Shown one piece after another: positions 34,140-43,560 of a DNA stretch of 64,000 nt. The stretch's first letter is position 1; each line of letters opens with the position of its first letter. Source of the stretch: Paenibacillus sp. PL91 (GTDB taxonomy: Bacteria; Bacillota; Bacilli; Paenibacillales; Paenibacillaceae); contig NZ_JABBYG020000019.1 of assembly GCF_012935325.2 (NCBI RefSeq), positions 1 to 64,000 of the forward strand, written 5' to 3'. A program made the position numbers and the translations under genes. The notes under the pieces were generated by a model. It was not told where the DNA came from, ran no database searches, and saw nothing but the letters and a program-made list of their open reading frames with translations.

Positions 34140-34287
34140 CTGCCCGTTAGCCATCCATACATCTCTTATGCTGCACCACGGAGTACGATAGTTAATCCGT
34201 TCTTTCATGGTAGTGAAGAAGAAGGCAGCCACTTCACTGGCTGCCTTCTCTTCGAGCTTTTTGATCTATAGCACCCGTTAGTTCAAT
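34140..34287 (-). repeat. attC-like element E30 (expanded)
   Basis: CTGCCCGTTAG, then about 60 nt of extra sequence, hairpin GAAGGCAGCC(ACTTCACT)GGCTGCCTTC, and right arm CTATAGCACCCGTTAGTTCA. It precedes the second APH-like gene's stop by about 53 nt. Confidence 0.55.
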
Positions 34288-34340
34288 CATTTTCTTCACT
34301 TTTGGTTAGATTGAGATGTAAAAACATCGCTCAATCTCTG

Positions 34341-35285
34341 CTAATCCATAATCATGTCAACAACTTGTTTCGCGATCGCAGCATAGGATTCGACCTGGTC
34401 CGGACTTCGATCAATCGCCCACCTGAGATTATCGAACGCTCTTAATAGCAGCAAATGTCTCATATCAGCAAGATCTTCTACACTTATGCCGTATCCGTCT
34501 AGAAATGCTTTGAATTCTCCTATATTCGGATCTCCGTCTAGGATTTGGCACTGCATCACACTAATAATATCTCCATGCACCGTTCTTACTTCTGCATTTC
34601 CCCAATCCAATAATATTACTTGTCCTGTCTGATTGACAATCGTATTCTTCAATGAGATATCTCCATGGTTTAAACCGAAGCGGAACGTTCCTTTCTTCAA
34701 ATTCTCAAACAGTTTTCGTACTCTCTGCGATTTCATCTGAGTGATTACTCCAAGCTCAATCAACCGATCAGACTCCGTCAAACTATTGATATTATACTGC
34801 ACATACCCTAGCCAACTGCCGTCAGATCCTGCATGTGAAGGTGAATGAAACTCGCCATGAACTGGATCAATCAGATTTTCCCCATATCCCTTAACTTGGA
34901 TCGAATTTATAAGCTTGGCATATTTGCCAAGCTGCCTCCAAACATCGGACTTGAGAACCGTGCTGTCTAACCCGTTGTCTCCATCAACAAAAGCTTGAAT
35001 CATATAGGCGGTTTCATCAACTATATCAATGGTCAACACCTCAGGTCCGGGAATGCCAAGTGCGGCAGCTTGTTCAATACACCATTTTTCTTTTATATAG
35101 CTTGGATATGTACCAGTATTGTTCATGCAAACAACAACCTTACGACTCTCTGTTTCGACTACGCAAACCTGATTTACGAAGCCTTTTCCTATGATCTGGT
35201 ACGAAGATTTTACTTGTTCCAGAAGAAAATCGCCTGCAATTCGTTCTGCTTGTATAACTACAGAGTCTCCCATAGCTTCTTTCAT
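34341..35285 (-). CDS. APH-family phosphotransferase, 314 aa
   Basis: Second protein-kinase-like small-molecule kinase, distinct from the one at 4.8 kb. Catalytic loop FGLNHGDISLKNTIV and metal motif LLDWGNAEVR are at about residues 200-225; hydrophobic hinge AYMIQAFVDGD near 90. The brenner-type HGDxxxxN is preserved. Candidate starts are ATG at 35285 or 35273 (GAGGGGA upstream). Sequence resembles aminoglycoside/macrolide kinases broadly; substrate open. Confidence 0.78.
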   Translation of the reverse strand: MKEAMGDSVVIQAERIAGDFLLEQVKSSYQIIGKGFVNQVCVVETESRKVVVCMNNTGTYPSYIKEKWCIEQAAALGIPGPEVLTIDIVDETAYMIQAFVDGDNGLDSTVLKSDVWRQLGKYAKLINSIQVKGYGENLIDPVHGEFHSPSHAGSDGSWLGYVQYNINSLTESDRLIELGVITQMKSQRVRKLFENLKKGTFRFGLNHGDISLKNTIVNQTGQVILLDWGNAEVRTVHGDIISVMQCQILDGDPNIGEFKAFLDGYGISVEDLADMRHLLLLRAFDNLRWAIDRSPDQVESYAAIAKQVVDMIMD

Positions 35286-35330
35286 TCCCCTCAAGTCTTG
35301 TGCTTCAACGAGCTCTACGTTTTAATATAA

Positions 35331-35416
35331 CTCTGACCGTTCTCTTAATGGTGGATCGCGCTTTGTCCTAAACTACCGCTGTTTTATTGAACTAACGTTT
35401 CCCGTTAGCTTAACGA
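35331..35416 (-). repeat. attC-like element E31 (rearranged)
   Basis: CTCTGACCGTTCTCTTAATG, then non-standard sequence with GTCCTAAACTACCGCTGTTT (shared with the MITE end in E7), and right arm ATTGAACTAACGTTTCCCGTTAG. Confidence 0.5.
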
Positions 35417-35503
35417 CATTGTAAGCTCATACTATATTTCCTTTTTGTTAGATCAGCAGAAATGACGCCGCATTAGCACATTTCAAGTACATGTCCAATT
35501 GAA

Positions 35504-35530
35504 AACAAAAACCCGCAATTTATGCGGGTA
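35504..35530 (-). terminator. terminator of the LRR gene
   Basis: Minus strand CCCGCA(TAAAT)TGCGGG followed by TTTTTGTTTTC, 23 nt past the stop. Confidence 0.8.
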
Positions 35531-35552
35531 AGAACAGCTGGAATATGCAGAG

Positions 35553-36719
35553 CTATTTTTTCTCGAAAATGATTACGGTTTTGGGATTCACCATAAATTC
35601 TACGGTCGATTCCAGCAGCTCAGACACAAAACGTACTGGTACAAACGTACTGCCTTTCTTTAACAGCAAAGGCGTATCAAAAGAAACCGTTTGTCCATTC
35701 ACGATTGCTTTCTTCTCATTTACGATCCAGCGGATTGTCGTGTTGTTTTTTTGGATCGTTACCTCTTTTTTGCTTTGGTTCCACGATACTTTAGAACCAA
35801 GCCGTTCAGACACAAATCGAATCGGGACATAAGTGCGGCTCGACGATATAAATGGGGCTGTGCTGAGCTTAAAAGCACTTTCCCCTACGTAAGCGTTCGT
35901 ACTGCCGATTACTAATCGTTGGGCTTTTAGTTGAGTACGGAGATATCCTTCCCCATTAAGCTTATTGAGAAGCTGGTACGTCTTGGTCGTACTCCTCAAA
36001 TCCAAATAGTTGTGGTCTAATTGCAGCGTGAATATCAACGCTCCTGTGTCATAATATTTATCGAACCTAAGGTTGCGAATTGGATCCAAATTCCATACAC
36101 GGTTGTTATATAGGTCTAAGTAAGAAAGGTTCTTAAGGAATTTCAAAGGCCCAAGATCGTAAACCAAATTCGATTTGAGATCCAAAACATCAAGGTTCGT
36201 CAGCTTTTTTAAAGGATCTAGATCCTTGATCTGATTGGCTCCCGCATAAAGAGATCTCATTTGGGTCATCCCTTCAAGCGCGCGGAGATCCGAAATCCGA
36301 TTGCCCCCGATGTAAAGATGTTCCATGTTGGATAGTGGTTTAAGCGGACTCAAATCCGTGATCCGGTTGCCTGAAAGAAACAACTTCGCTAGCTTGGTCA
36401 ATGCTTTGAGCGACCCAATATCCTCAATCTCATTTTGGGACAAATCAAGCTACGTAATATTCGAAGCATATTCTAAGCCCTGCACACTTTTAATCCCTCG
36501 GCCTGAAAGATTAACAACCGTTAATGATTCCATATCTTTCTGCATAATGGATTCATTTTCATTCTTTTGTAATAGTTGTTTAATAGCTTGCTCCAATTGC
36601 TCGTCCTGAAAGCTTACTTCCAAGGAAGCCTGCTCCATAGATGCCTGTCCAGGCAAGCTGAGACAAACAACGAGGACCAGCAATAGCCCTGATAAAACTT
36701 TACTTATAACCTTACTCAT
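35553..36719 (-). pseudogene. secreted leucine-rich-repeat protein with stalk domain, interrupted by TAG
   Basis: A single frame of 389 codons with one amber codon at 36450. Residues 1-26 are a signal peptide (LSGLLLVLVVCLSLPGQA); about 75-230 hold six internalin-like 22-residue LRRs (LTKLAKLFLSGNRITDLSPL and following). About 270-388 hold two copper-amine-oxidase-N/stalk modules (RTYVPIRFVSERLGSKVSW, STFVPVRFVSELLESTVEF). The TAG falls in the first LRR (NIT*LDLSQNE). Without suppression only a 89-aa secreted stub is made. Likely a recent pseudogene. Confidence 0.8.
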
Positions 36720-36829
36720 TACCTTTCCTATCCTCTCTTCTATTGGTGTCTATACATGGTGTGACGCTCCTAATCGATAAAGGTTGCGGTCCATTTTTTT
36801 CCATCAAGATGCATGGACGTTTTATTAAA

Positions 36830-36850
36830 CTAACCTGCCCGTTAGCTTAA
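36830..36850 (-). repeat. attC-like half site E32
   Basis: CTAACCTGCCCGTTAGCTTA, last site before a 17.5-kb stretch without any. Confidence 0.6.
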
Positions 36851-36872
36851 CTTTCAACAAATATCGGGCGCG

Positions 36873-36962
36873 CACAACTATCTTGTGTCCCACTAACATC
36901 GGAACCATGCGGCAATGAGTTCTTGTCCAAAATCGGCAATGGATATATGTTCTTGTCCTCGA
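36873..36962. repeat. unclassified repeat, partial copy
   Basis: Contains GAGTTCTTGTCC and ATGTTCTTGTCC motifs separated by about 30 nt, related to the module at 54941. The rest of 36963-37219 is a gene-free region with a T10 run and no supported feature. Confidence 0.3.
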
Positions 36963-37219
36963 CAAAGCTCGATTTTTCTATTAATTTAATGATCAATTTT
37001 TTTTTTTCGAATTGGGGACGAATTTAAGAAGTTCATCGTATCCGTTAGCGAACTGCAAATTTATTGAGGTGCAATTATACGTTTACAATAAGCATTAATA
37101 TAAAAAAGGCTGTTCTTCTTCTGACATCCTCCCCATTCCGCTAAAAATACGAGCTTACATCCTTAATACGTTAATCAGTCACTTCCTGACGTCGGAATGG
37201 ATTCTCGACTGTTCTTATG

Positions 37220-38056
37220 TCAGCCTTTCACCGCGCCCATTGTCGCGCCTTCCATCAAGAGCTTCTGGAACAGAATATAGATGATAATGCACGGTATCAT
37301 AGAAATTGTTACTCCCGCGAACAGCGTCACCCAATCGGCGGTAAACTCCATTTGCTTGTTCGCAGAATACATTTGTACCGCGATCGGATACTTCTTAGGA
37401 TCGCTTAAGTAGATGAAGGGTCCCAAGAAGTTATTATAGAATCCAAGAAACTTAAATACGGCAACCGTAACAATACCCGGCGTTGATAGAGGAACGACAA
37501 CCCGCCAAAATCTTTGGAACAGCGTGGCGCCATCCATCGTTGCGCTCTCTTCCAATTCCTTCGGCAGAGAGCTCATAAAACCGCCCAGAAGCATGAGATA
37601 AAATACGCTTTCCCCTAGGCTGGACAATAGAATTAAGCCTGTCAGGCTATTCGTTAATTCCAGTTCCCTCATAACCACGTACTGAGGAACGAGAGCATTT
37701 ACACCAGGAAGAAATAAGGAAAGCATAATCAAGCCCCAAATTACTTTTCTCCCCTTAAACTCCATACGCGTCAGCGCGTAAGAATTGAGCGTCGTGAAGA
37801 ACATACCGAGTACCAAGCTTCCTCCCACATAATAAAGGGTATTCAGTAGCGACTGGCCAAAGCCGTATTGGTTCCAAGCCTTCGTATAGTTCTTCCACTG
37901 CAACTCCGTTGGCAGCGCCCAGATATCCTGAAAAAATTCCGGATTGCTCTTAAGAGACTCATAGAAGACCCAAGCAAGCGGAAAGAGAATCGTCAGCGCC
38001 CATAAGAATAACAGGATGCGCCAGATGACATCCATAAATGTATGCTTTTCTTTCAA
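37220..38056 (-). CDS. sugar ABC transporter permease, MalG type (copy B), 278 aa
   Basis: Inner-membrane subunit of a CUT1 sugar importer. Six helices, with the ATPase-coupling EAA loop ELEESATMDGATLFQRFWRV at about 180-200 and the ending KLLMEGATMGAVKG typical of MalG-like subunits. Nearly identical to the permease at 42695, from which it differs at scattered positions. No ATPase gene is nearby, so a shared MsmX-type ATPase is inferred. Confidence 0.93.
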   Translation of the reverse strand: MKEKHTFMDVIWRILLFLWALTILFPLAWVFYESLKSNPEFFQDIWALPTELQWKNYTKAWNQYGFGQSLLNTLYYVGGSLVLGMFFTTLNSYALTRMEFKGRKVIWGLIMLSLFLPGVNALVPQYVVMRELELTNSLTGLILLSSLGESVFYLMLLGGFMSSLPKELEESATMDGATLFQRFWRVVVPLSTPGIVTVAVFKFLGFYNNFLGPFIYLSDPKKYPIAVQMYSANKQMEFTADWVTLFAGVTISMIPCIIIYILFQKLLMEGATMGAVKG

Positions 38057-38086
38057 CCCTATCCCTCCGAACCCTTTGAATGAAAA

Positions 38087-39034
38087 TTAAAACTCTACGT
38101 CTTTTTTCGGCAGGAACTTGTCCGTCAGCACTTTAGCGGTTACTAATATAACAAATAGAATCATACCAATCGCGGAAGCATAGCCGTAGTTCCGATACTC
38201 CTCTCCAAAGGCCAGATTAAACATATACAAACCGATGACATCGGTGGACCCGTACGGCCCGCCATTTGTGAGGATGAGAATATTTTCGAAGCTCTTCAAG
38301 GTTCCAACGACTAAAAAAAGCACTGCAACCTTAACAATTGGCATAATAAGCGGCATCGTAATTTTAAATAATCGAATCATATGGCCTGCACCTTCAAGAA
38401 TGGCTGCCTCGTATAATGATTTTGGTATAGCCAGCATCGCATTAGCGAAGATGATCACATACAAGGCGACCCCTCCCCATACCCAAGGCGGGATTACTGC
38501 TAAAATCGCAGTCCGTTCGTCACCAAGCCAATAAAAGTTTTTCATGTCGAAACCAAACAGCTCAATGATCCCATTCAATAAGCCATACGAGCCGTCATAA
38601 ATAAACGCCCATAAGAGCGCGATGACAACCGTAGAGAGCACGTTCGGAAAGAAAAACAACACTTTCAAAAATTTATTTTCACGATAGTTTTTATTCGAAA
38701 TTAAATAACCAAGCAGCAGTGAAATCAACACAACAAACGTTGGGATAGCCAGCATAAATATAATGTTGTGTCCGAGCGCACGCCATACATATTTGTCATT
38801 GAAAGCCGTAATAAAGTTATCGAACCCTACAAACTTTGGTTCTGTAAACCCGTCCCAATCCAGAAAAGCATAATAAAGAGATAATATATTTGGAAAAAGC
38901 GTGAACAATAAGTACCCTCCGAAGGGGGGGACGATGGCAACGAACAGAAAAATCCATTTTTGCGTGTTCTTTTTATCAAGACCCAGTCTTTGCAGCCAAG
39001 TGCGCTGTGTCTTTACTACAGTCGTATCAGACAT
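38087..39034 (-). CDS. sugar ABC transporter permease, MalF type (copy B), 315 aa
   Basis: Partner of the MalG-like subunit. Six helices, EAA loop SLYEAAILEGAGHMIRLFKI near 215-235, ending DKFLPKKDVEF. It pairs with the 278-aa permease 30 nt downstream. Closely similar to the copy at 43561 throughout (for instance both share YLLFTLFPNILS and RALGHN). Confidence 0.93.
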   Translation of the reverse strand: MSDTTVVKTQRTWLQRLGLDKKNTQKWIFLFVAIVPPFGGYLLFTLFPNILSLYYAFLDWDGFTEPKFVGFDNFITAFNDKYVWRALGHNIIFMLAIPTFVVLISLLLGYLISNKNYRENKFLKVLFFFPNVLSTVVIALLWAFIYDGSYGLLNGIIELFGFDMKNFYWLGDERTAILAVIPPWVWGGVALYVIIFANAMLAIPKSLYEAAILEGAGHMIRLFKITMPLIMPIVKVAVLFLVVGTLKSFENILILTNGGPYGSTDVIGLYMFNLAFGEEYRNYGYASAIGMILFVILVTAKVLTDKFLPKKDVEF

Positions 39035-39086
39035 GGGAGGACAGCTCCTATTCTACAAACTTAAGCGGCTGGTGCCGCAATTATTT

Positions 39087-39130
39087 TTAAAAAAAGCAAG
39101 CGGAGAAGAAGCCCTCCCCGCTCGCTCGCA
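39087..39130 (-). terminator. intercistronic stem-loop after binding-protein gene B
   Basis: Minus strand GCGAGCGG and CCGCTTGC with a T7 run. Placed between binding-protein and permease genes, it probably lowers permease transcript relative to the binding protein. Confidence 0.6.
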
Positions 39131-39140
39131 GCAAAACTGT

Positions 39141-40589
39141 TTATTTCTGCGCTTCTAGAGCCTTCGTCAGCAGCTTTTCTGCTTCTTCCAAAATGGGCAT
39201 CGGATCTTGCTGACCCAAGACGAACTTGATTGTATTTTCATCCATTAGTTTCGTCGCTTGTGCAAAGTTTGGATCGGAAATACTAACAGACCTGCTTGCT
39301 TTATAAGCTCGTGCATCGTTTTCTGTGATGTATTTCAGAACAGCTTGTGTCGAGCTGGACAGGTTAACCGTTCTAGCGGCATCTTCTGTCAAGTCACTGC
39401 GCATAGGCAAAGCGCCCGCTTTCTCAGCGATATATTGCTGATTATCCAACGTCATCAGCTCAACGATAAATTCCTTTGCCCATTTCTTGTTCAGCTCAGG
39501 CTTGTTTGCCCAAATGTAATTGAAATTTGTCGTTCCGCTTCTTACCCAAAGCTTTTGATCTGTGCTCTCTCTGAAAGGAACAATCATAAAGCCCCAGTCA
39601 AAGTCTGCCGGTGTCGCTTCCTTCATTTCATTCTCAACGTGGCTTCCTGTTGATACCATTGCTGCTTCTTTTTGAATAACCTGCATCTGAGATTGCGTAT
39701 GAGACAAAGCTGGCAAGCCTTCAGCAAAATACCCTAGTTGTCCCAGTTCATAAATGCGATTCCAGTGCTCAATAACCTCTGTGCTCTTATTCTGCGGGAG
39801 CGTAAAGGTTTTGTAGTTCTCAATATACTGGTCGGCGTGACCGTTCATGTCGGCAAGCTCAAATAATTTCGCTGCACCGAAAGCCCAATCGACATAGTTC
39901 GGATGCATGCCTGGGAAGGTAATCGGAGCAATTCCATCCGCCTTAATATCCGCAAGCAGCTGCTTGAACTCATCCCATGTTTTCGGATTTTGGTTCCAGC
40001 CATGCTCATCAAACAGCTTTTTATTGAAGAACAAGCCGCCGAAACTGCTGGACGCTGCGAATTCATATCTTTTACCGTTGATCAAAGTGGTCGATTCGTA
40101 CATGCCCGGCAGCGTGAGGTCTTTAACGGTTTTATCCGGTGCGTCCGGAAGCTTCATATCCCAAATGTCATCCATTGGCTCAAGCTTACCCGCTTGCGCG
40201 AGGGATACAATTCCGCCTGCTGGCGTTGTGTTGAAGAGGTCGAACATCTCCTTGTCATCGTTTGCGGAGATTTTAGTCGAGAGGATTGTTTTCATATCAG
40301 CTGAAGCTGTAATATCAAACGATACATTGGGATACTTCGCTGTAAAATTTTCAACTGCATGATCGAACCATTCGCGTCCGTATCCGCCAACGAAGAAGCC
40401 GACCTTCAAGGTAATCTTCTCATCCTTAGGAAGCCCATTTTCATATACAACGCCTTCTGCAGGCGCGTTGCTTGCTGCTGGTGCATTTGCAGTGTTGTTT
40501 GCATTATTGCCTCCATTACCGCACGCTGAAATAACGGCCATTGCTATAACCAGACCAACGGATGCAAGCTTCTTAAACGTTTTGTTCAT
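39141..40589 (-). CDS. sugar ABC transporter substrate-binding lipoprotein (copy B), 482 aa
   Basis: Extracellular solute-binding protein, family 1. Lipobox ISAC near residue 23, then an Asn/Ala-rich linker. Family blocks: TLKVGFFVGGYGREWFDHAV, SFGGLFFNKKLFDEHGWNQN, and WVRSGTTNFNYIWANKPELN. ATG at 40589 (GGAGGG 11 nt upstream) is preferred to an earlier frame start. The predicted ROK operator lies 20-45 nt further upstream. Highly similar to the protein at 44580. Confidence 0.93.
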   Translation of the reverse strand: MNKTFKKLASVGLVIAMAVISACGNGGNNANNTANAPAASNAPAEGVVYENGLPKDEKITLKVGFFVGGYGREWFDHAVENFTAKYPNVSFDITASADMKTILSTKISANDDKEMFDLFNTTPAGGIVSLAQAGKLEPMDDIWDMKLPDAPDKTVKDLTLPGMYESTTLINGKRYEFAASSSFGGLFFNKKLFDEHGWNQNPKTWDEFKQLLADIKADGIAPITFPGMHPNYVDWAFGAAKLFELADMNGHADQYIENYKTFTLPQNKSTEVIEHWNRIYELGQLGYFAEGLPALSHTQSQMQVIQKEAAMVSTGSHVENEMKEATPADFDWGFMIVPFRESTDQKLWVRSGTTNFNYIWANKPELNKKWAKEFIVELMTLDNQQYIAEKAGALPMRSDLTEDAARTVNLSSSTQAVLKYITENDARAYKASRSVSISDPNFAQATKLMDENTIKFVLGQQDPMPILEEAEKLLTKALEAQK

Positions 40590-40608
40590 AAATCTTAGAA
40601 CCCTCCAA

Positions 40609-40634
40609 TTAATAAATAAATTTGATTTATTCAA
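40609..40634 (-). promoter_or_regulatory. putative ROK operator (copy 2)
   Basis: On the minus strand AATAAATCAAAT, 3 nt, TTTATTAAT: the same core as the palindrome before the ROK gene at 46895-46927. It lies just upstream of binding-protein gene B. Confidence 0.6.
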
Positions 40635-40722
40635 CTTCTAAAGTTATTTTATCGGTCTTGTGTTATCTAACTGTCATGAAATTATTAGGGTTATGTAAAT
40701 TATTCCTGTTAAAAAACCAAAT

Positions 40723-40770
40723 CAAAAAAAGCCTCAAGATTACCCGCAATGAGCGGATAATCAAGGCTTT
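40723..40770 (-). terminator. terminator of the HAD-SGNH transcript
   Basis: Minus strand AAGCCTTGATTA and TAATCTTGAGGCTT with a T7 tail, directly after the SGNH stop. It separates operon A from operon B. Confidence 0.85.
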
Positions 40771-40781
40771 CTCTTCATTAC

Positions 40782-41888
40782 TTACAGGTTAAGAAGCGGT
40801 CTGATAATTGGCGCAAGTGACTGCGCTATGCGAAGAAACCCTAGGTCGGTCGGATGTGTTCCATCAACGGTAATTTCGCTGATGGAGTCCTCCCCGAGCA
40901 GCTCGATGCCATCTGCAAAATGGATATGACTATCCCCTTCTGCCCGCCTCTGTTGAACGTTCTCAAACTGCACCAGCCTTCGGCGGTTAAACAGCTCCTG
41001 CCTCTCCTCATAGAAACGGTCGCCGTCATTGCGGATTTTGGAGACAATTAATATAGGAACCTCAGGGTGCCGCTCTCTTAGTATGCTGATGAACACAGGC
41101 AACGTCCTTTCTATGTTCTCAGCTGCTCCAGTATTGCCTTCATAATCCAGCACATAGAGCCCAGGGTCTTCAATATCCGCCATGATCTGAGCCAGCTCCG
41201 GCTCTCCTTTGCCGGAACCGGAAAAGCCGAGATTCACGAACGGCACCGGTAACGTGCGACTGAGGATGTTGGAATAAGCCATGCCTGGTCTCGAAGCGCA
41301 TCCGCCTTGTGTAACGGAGGTGCCATAGATGACAACAGGTCTATTGCTGGAATAGGAAGGAGGAGCACTGACAGCAGCATCCTCATCTATACCTATCAAG
41401 ACCTCCTCCACGCCTTGATATAATGGAAAGTTCAAGGTTACAGCGAAATCTCTTTTGGTATCCCACCGAAACAGCTGTGCCTCATATGCTGTATCTTTAT
41501 GGTTAAATTTGGTTGTGGAGATGTACTTTTGGTTTCCAGGATCCCCTAAGTAGCAGTCAAAACCACACTGCCCGGTTGCGGGCATATGGTACATATTCGC
41601 AGGACCAGCTAGACGCACCTTAATAACTAACCGTGAAGTATTCGTTCGAAAACGAATCTGGCCTCCAGCAGTACAATAGGCAAGAGTATCGACTGCGGAC
41701 GGCAATGGCACCCCCGGATTGAGAGGGAGACGACGATAAACACCATCCTGGGCTAGCCATGGGAAGCCTACAATTTGAAAAGGAGACTTAAGCGGAGAAA
41801 GCCACTTCAGCGGTTCTCCTTCAATCGTCTCTGGGTCTGCGTTTCCACCTAGCAGGTTTATGTCGATTTCTTTCGATTGATCGGACAT
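40782..41888 (-). CDS. SGNH/GDSL-family hydrolase, 368 aa
   Basis: Probable deacetylase or esterase acting on a carbohydrate ester. N-terminal beta-sandwich (residues 60-170) followed by an SGNH domain: VIYGTSVTQGG (nucleophile Ser), VNLGFSGSGKGE (Gly/Asn block), DYEGNTG, and a C-terminal TVDGTHPTDLGF with the catalytic Asp-x-x-His. No signal peptide, so it works inside the cell after uptake. Follows the HAD gene in what appears to be operon A. Confidence 0.85.
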   Translation of the reverse strand: MSDQSKEIDINLLGGNADPETIEGEPLKWLSPLKSPFQIVGFPWLAQDGVYRRLPLNPGVPLPSAVDTLAYCTAGGQIRFRTNTSRLVIKVRLAGPANMYHMPATGQCGFDCYLGDPGNQKYISTTKFNHKDTAYEAQLFRWDTKRDFAVTLNFPLYQGVEEVLIGIDEDAAVSAPPSYSSNRPVVIYGTSVTQGGCASRPGMAYSNILSRTLPVPFVNLGFSGSGKGEPELAQIMADIEDPGLYVLDYEGNTGAAENIERTLPVFISILRERHPEVPILIVSKIRNDGDRFYEERQELFNRRRLVQFENVQQRRAEGDSHIHFADGIELLGEDSISEITVDGTHPTDLGFLRIAQSLAPIIRPLLNL

Positions 41889-41933
41889 CTGTATCCACTC
41901 CTCTATATTTTTACGTCCAACCCATACCGTTTT

Positions 41934-42698
41934 TTACTCCATATCAAAAACATATTTCCGTATCGCTAGAGCAACCCCATCCTCACTATTGGAGGCGGTT
42001 ATTGCACCCGCTATCGCTTTGACGTGCTCCTCGCCATTGGCCATAGCTACGCCAAGCCCTGCTGCTTGCAGCAGTTTGACGTCGTTGTCGCTGTCTCCCA
42101 TTGCGATCACATCAGACATGGAGATGCCCAGTATTTCACAAACCTCGCGTACTCCGCTTTCCTTGGTTACCCCTTTAACGGAAATTTCAAGGTTTATCGG
42201 GGCTGACCGGGTGATCTCAAGCGTTCCCCAGCTCTCTAGCACTTCCCTTATCTGTGCAAGCATCTTCGCATCATGGCTGCCGATGCCGAACTTCATCCAA
42301 TCCCGCTCTAACATCTCCGGCGTCCAAGCATCCTCGTTCGTCAAGCTTTCCACACTGTAGCCCCAAAACCATTGCCCTCGCTGTACGGCAATCTCGTGCA
42401 GTCGCCGAACAGTGTCCCGAGGCAGAAAGGTACGCTTCCGCAGCTTCCCGGGGCCTTCCCAAATTTCCGCTCCATTAAGAAGCACCATTGGAGAATCCAA
42501 GCCAAGCTCGCCCCAAAATGATTTTGCATTCTGCAAGCCTCTGCCGGTTGAGAACATCACCTTAACGCCGTGATCGACCGCGTAGCGGAGCCATCTTTTG
42601 GACTCATCAGAAATTCGTTTATCCTCCGTCAGCAGCGTTCCGTCCAGATCAAGGGCAATTAACTTATAGCCCGCCTTTACGGTATCCATTACACTCAT
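41934..42698 (-). CDS. Cof-type HAD phosphatase, 254 aa
   Basis: Dephosphorylates a sugar phosphate or similar. Motif I ALDLDGTLL near residue 16, motif II FSTGRG, motif IV MGDSDNDVKLL near 211, and the type-IIB cap in the middle (SAPINLEISVKGVTKESG). Overlaps the upstream permease gene by 4 nt (ATGA), so it is translated with the importer. Intracellular. Confidence 0.92.
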   Translation of the reverse strand: MSVMDTVKAGYKLIALDLDGTLLTEDKRISDESKRWLRYAVDHGVKVMFSTGRGLQNAKSFWGELGLDSPMVLLNGAEIWEGPGKLRKRTFLPRDTVRRLHEIAVQRGQWFWGYSVESLTNEDAWTPEMLERDWMKFGIGSHDAKMLAQIREVLESWGTLEITRSAPINLEISVKGVTKESGVREVCEILGISMSDVIAMGDSDNDVKLLQAAGLGVAMANGEEHVKAIAGAITASNSEDGVALAIRKYVFDME

Positions 42699-43531
42699 CC
42701 TTTCACCGCTCCCATCGTCGCGCCTTCCATTAGAAGCTTTTGGAACATGATGTAAATGATAATGGAAGGGACCATTGCAATCGTAACGCCAGCGAACAGC
42801 GTCACCCAGTCAGCAGTATACTCCATTTGCTTATTCGCTGAATACATTTGCACGGCAATCGGATATTTCTTAGGATCGCTTAAATAAATGAAAGGGCCTA
42901 AGAAGTTATTATAGAAGCCAAGGAACTTAAATACGGCTACCGTAACAATTCCCGGTGTCGATAAAGGGACGATTACTCGCCAAAACTTTTGGAACAAGGT
43001 AGCGCCGTCCATCGTCGCGCTCTCCTCCAGCTCCATCGGCAGAGAACTCATAAAGCCGCCCAGCAGCATGAGATAAAATACACTTTCCCCCAGGCTGGAC
43101 AACAAAATTAACCCGGTTAAACTATTCGTCAAGTCCAGTTCCCGCATAATGACGTACTGAGGCACGAGCGCATTGACGCCTGGCAAGAAAAGGGACAGCA
43201 TAATCAGACTCCAAATGATTTTTCTACCTTTGAAATTCATTCGCGTAAGCGCGTAAGCGTTGATCGTCGTGAAGAACAGGCCCACCACGAGGCTTCCGCC
43301 CACATAATAAAGGGTATTTAACAGCGATTGTCCAAAGCCGTATTGATTCCAAGCCTTCGTATAATTTTGCCATTTCAACTCCGAAGGCAGCGCCCATATA
43401 TCTTGGTAAAACTCAGGGTTACTCTTCAGTGATTCATAGATAACCCAAATTAGCGGAAATATGATCGTCAGCGACCATGCATAAAGCAGAATGCGCCAGA
43501 CGACATCCATTAATGTCCGTTTTTCCTTCAA
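42695..43531 (-). CDS. sugar ABC transporter permease, MalG type (copy A), 278 aa
   Basis: Same architecture as copy B at 37220 with only a scattering of substitutions (for example EFYQDIWALPSELKWQ versus EFFQDIWALPTELQWK). EAA loop and ending are unchanged. The preceding MalF gene ends 30 nt away. The identical spacing in both copies points to segmental duplication. Confidence 0.93.
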   Translation of the reverse strand: MKEKRTLMDVVWRILLYAWSLTIIFPLIWVIYESLKSNPEFYQDIWALPSELKWQNYTKAWNQYGFGQSLLNTLYYVGGSLVVGLFFTTINAYALTRMNFKGRKIIWSLIMLSLFLPGVNALVPQYVIMRELDLTNSLTGLILLSSLGESVFYLMLLGGFMSSLPMELEESATMDGATLFQKFWRVIVPLSTPGIVTVAVFKFLGFYNNFLGPFIYLSDPKKYPIAVQMYSANKQMEYTADWVTLFAGVTIAMVPSIIIYIMFQKLLMEGATMGAVKG

Positions 43532-43560
43532 GCTTATCCCTCCGAACCTTTAAATGGAAA

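Noticed and set aside
35553-36719. Stop-codon readthrough or selenocysteine-like recoding of the LRR gene
   Set aside because: The interrupting codon is TAG without any nearby recoding signal, and other genes in the window carry different nonsense codons, so simple decay is more likely.
1-36850. Explaining the repeats as ordinary intrinsic terminators
   Set aside because: Most hairpins have no following T run on the minus strand, box sequences outside the hairpin are conserved, and plus-strand genes do not have copies in their own orientation. A secondary terminator role is not excluded.
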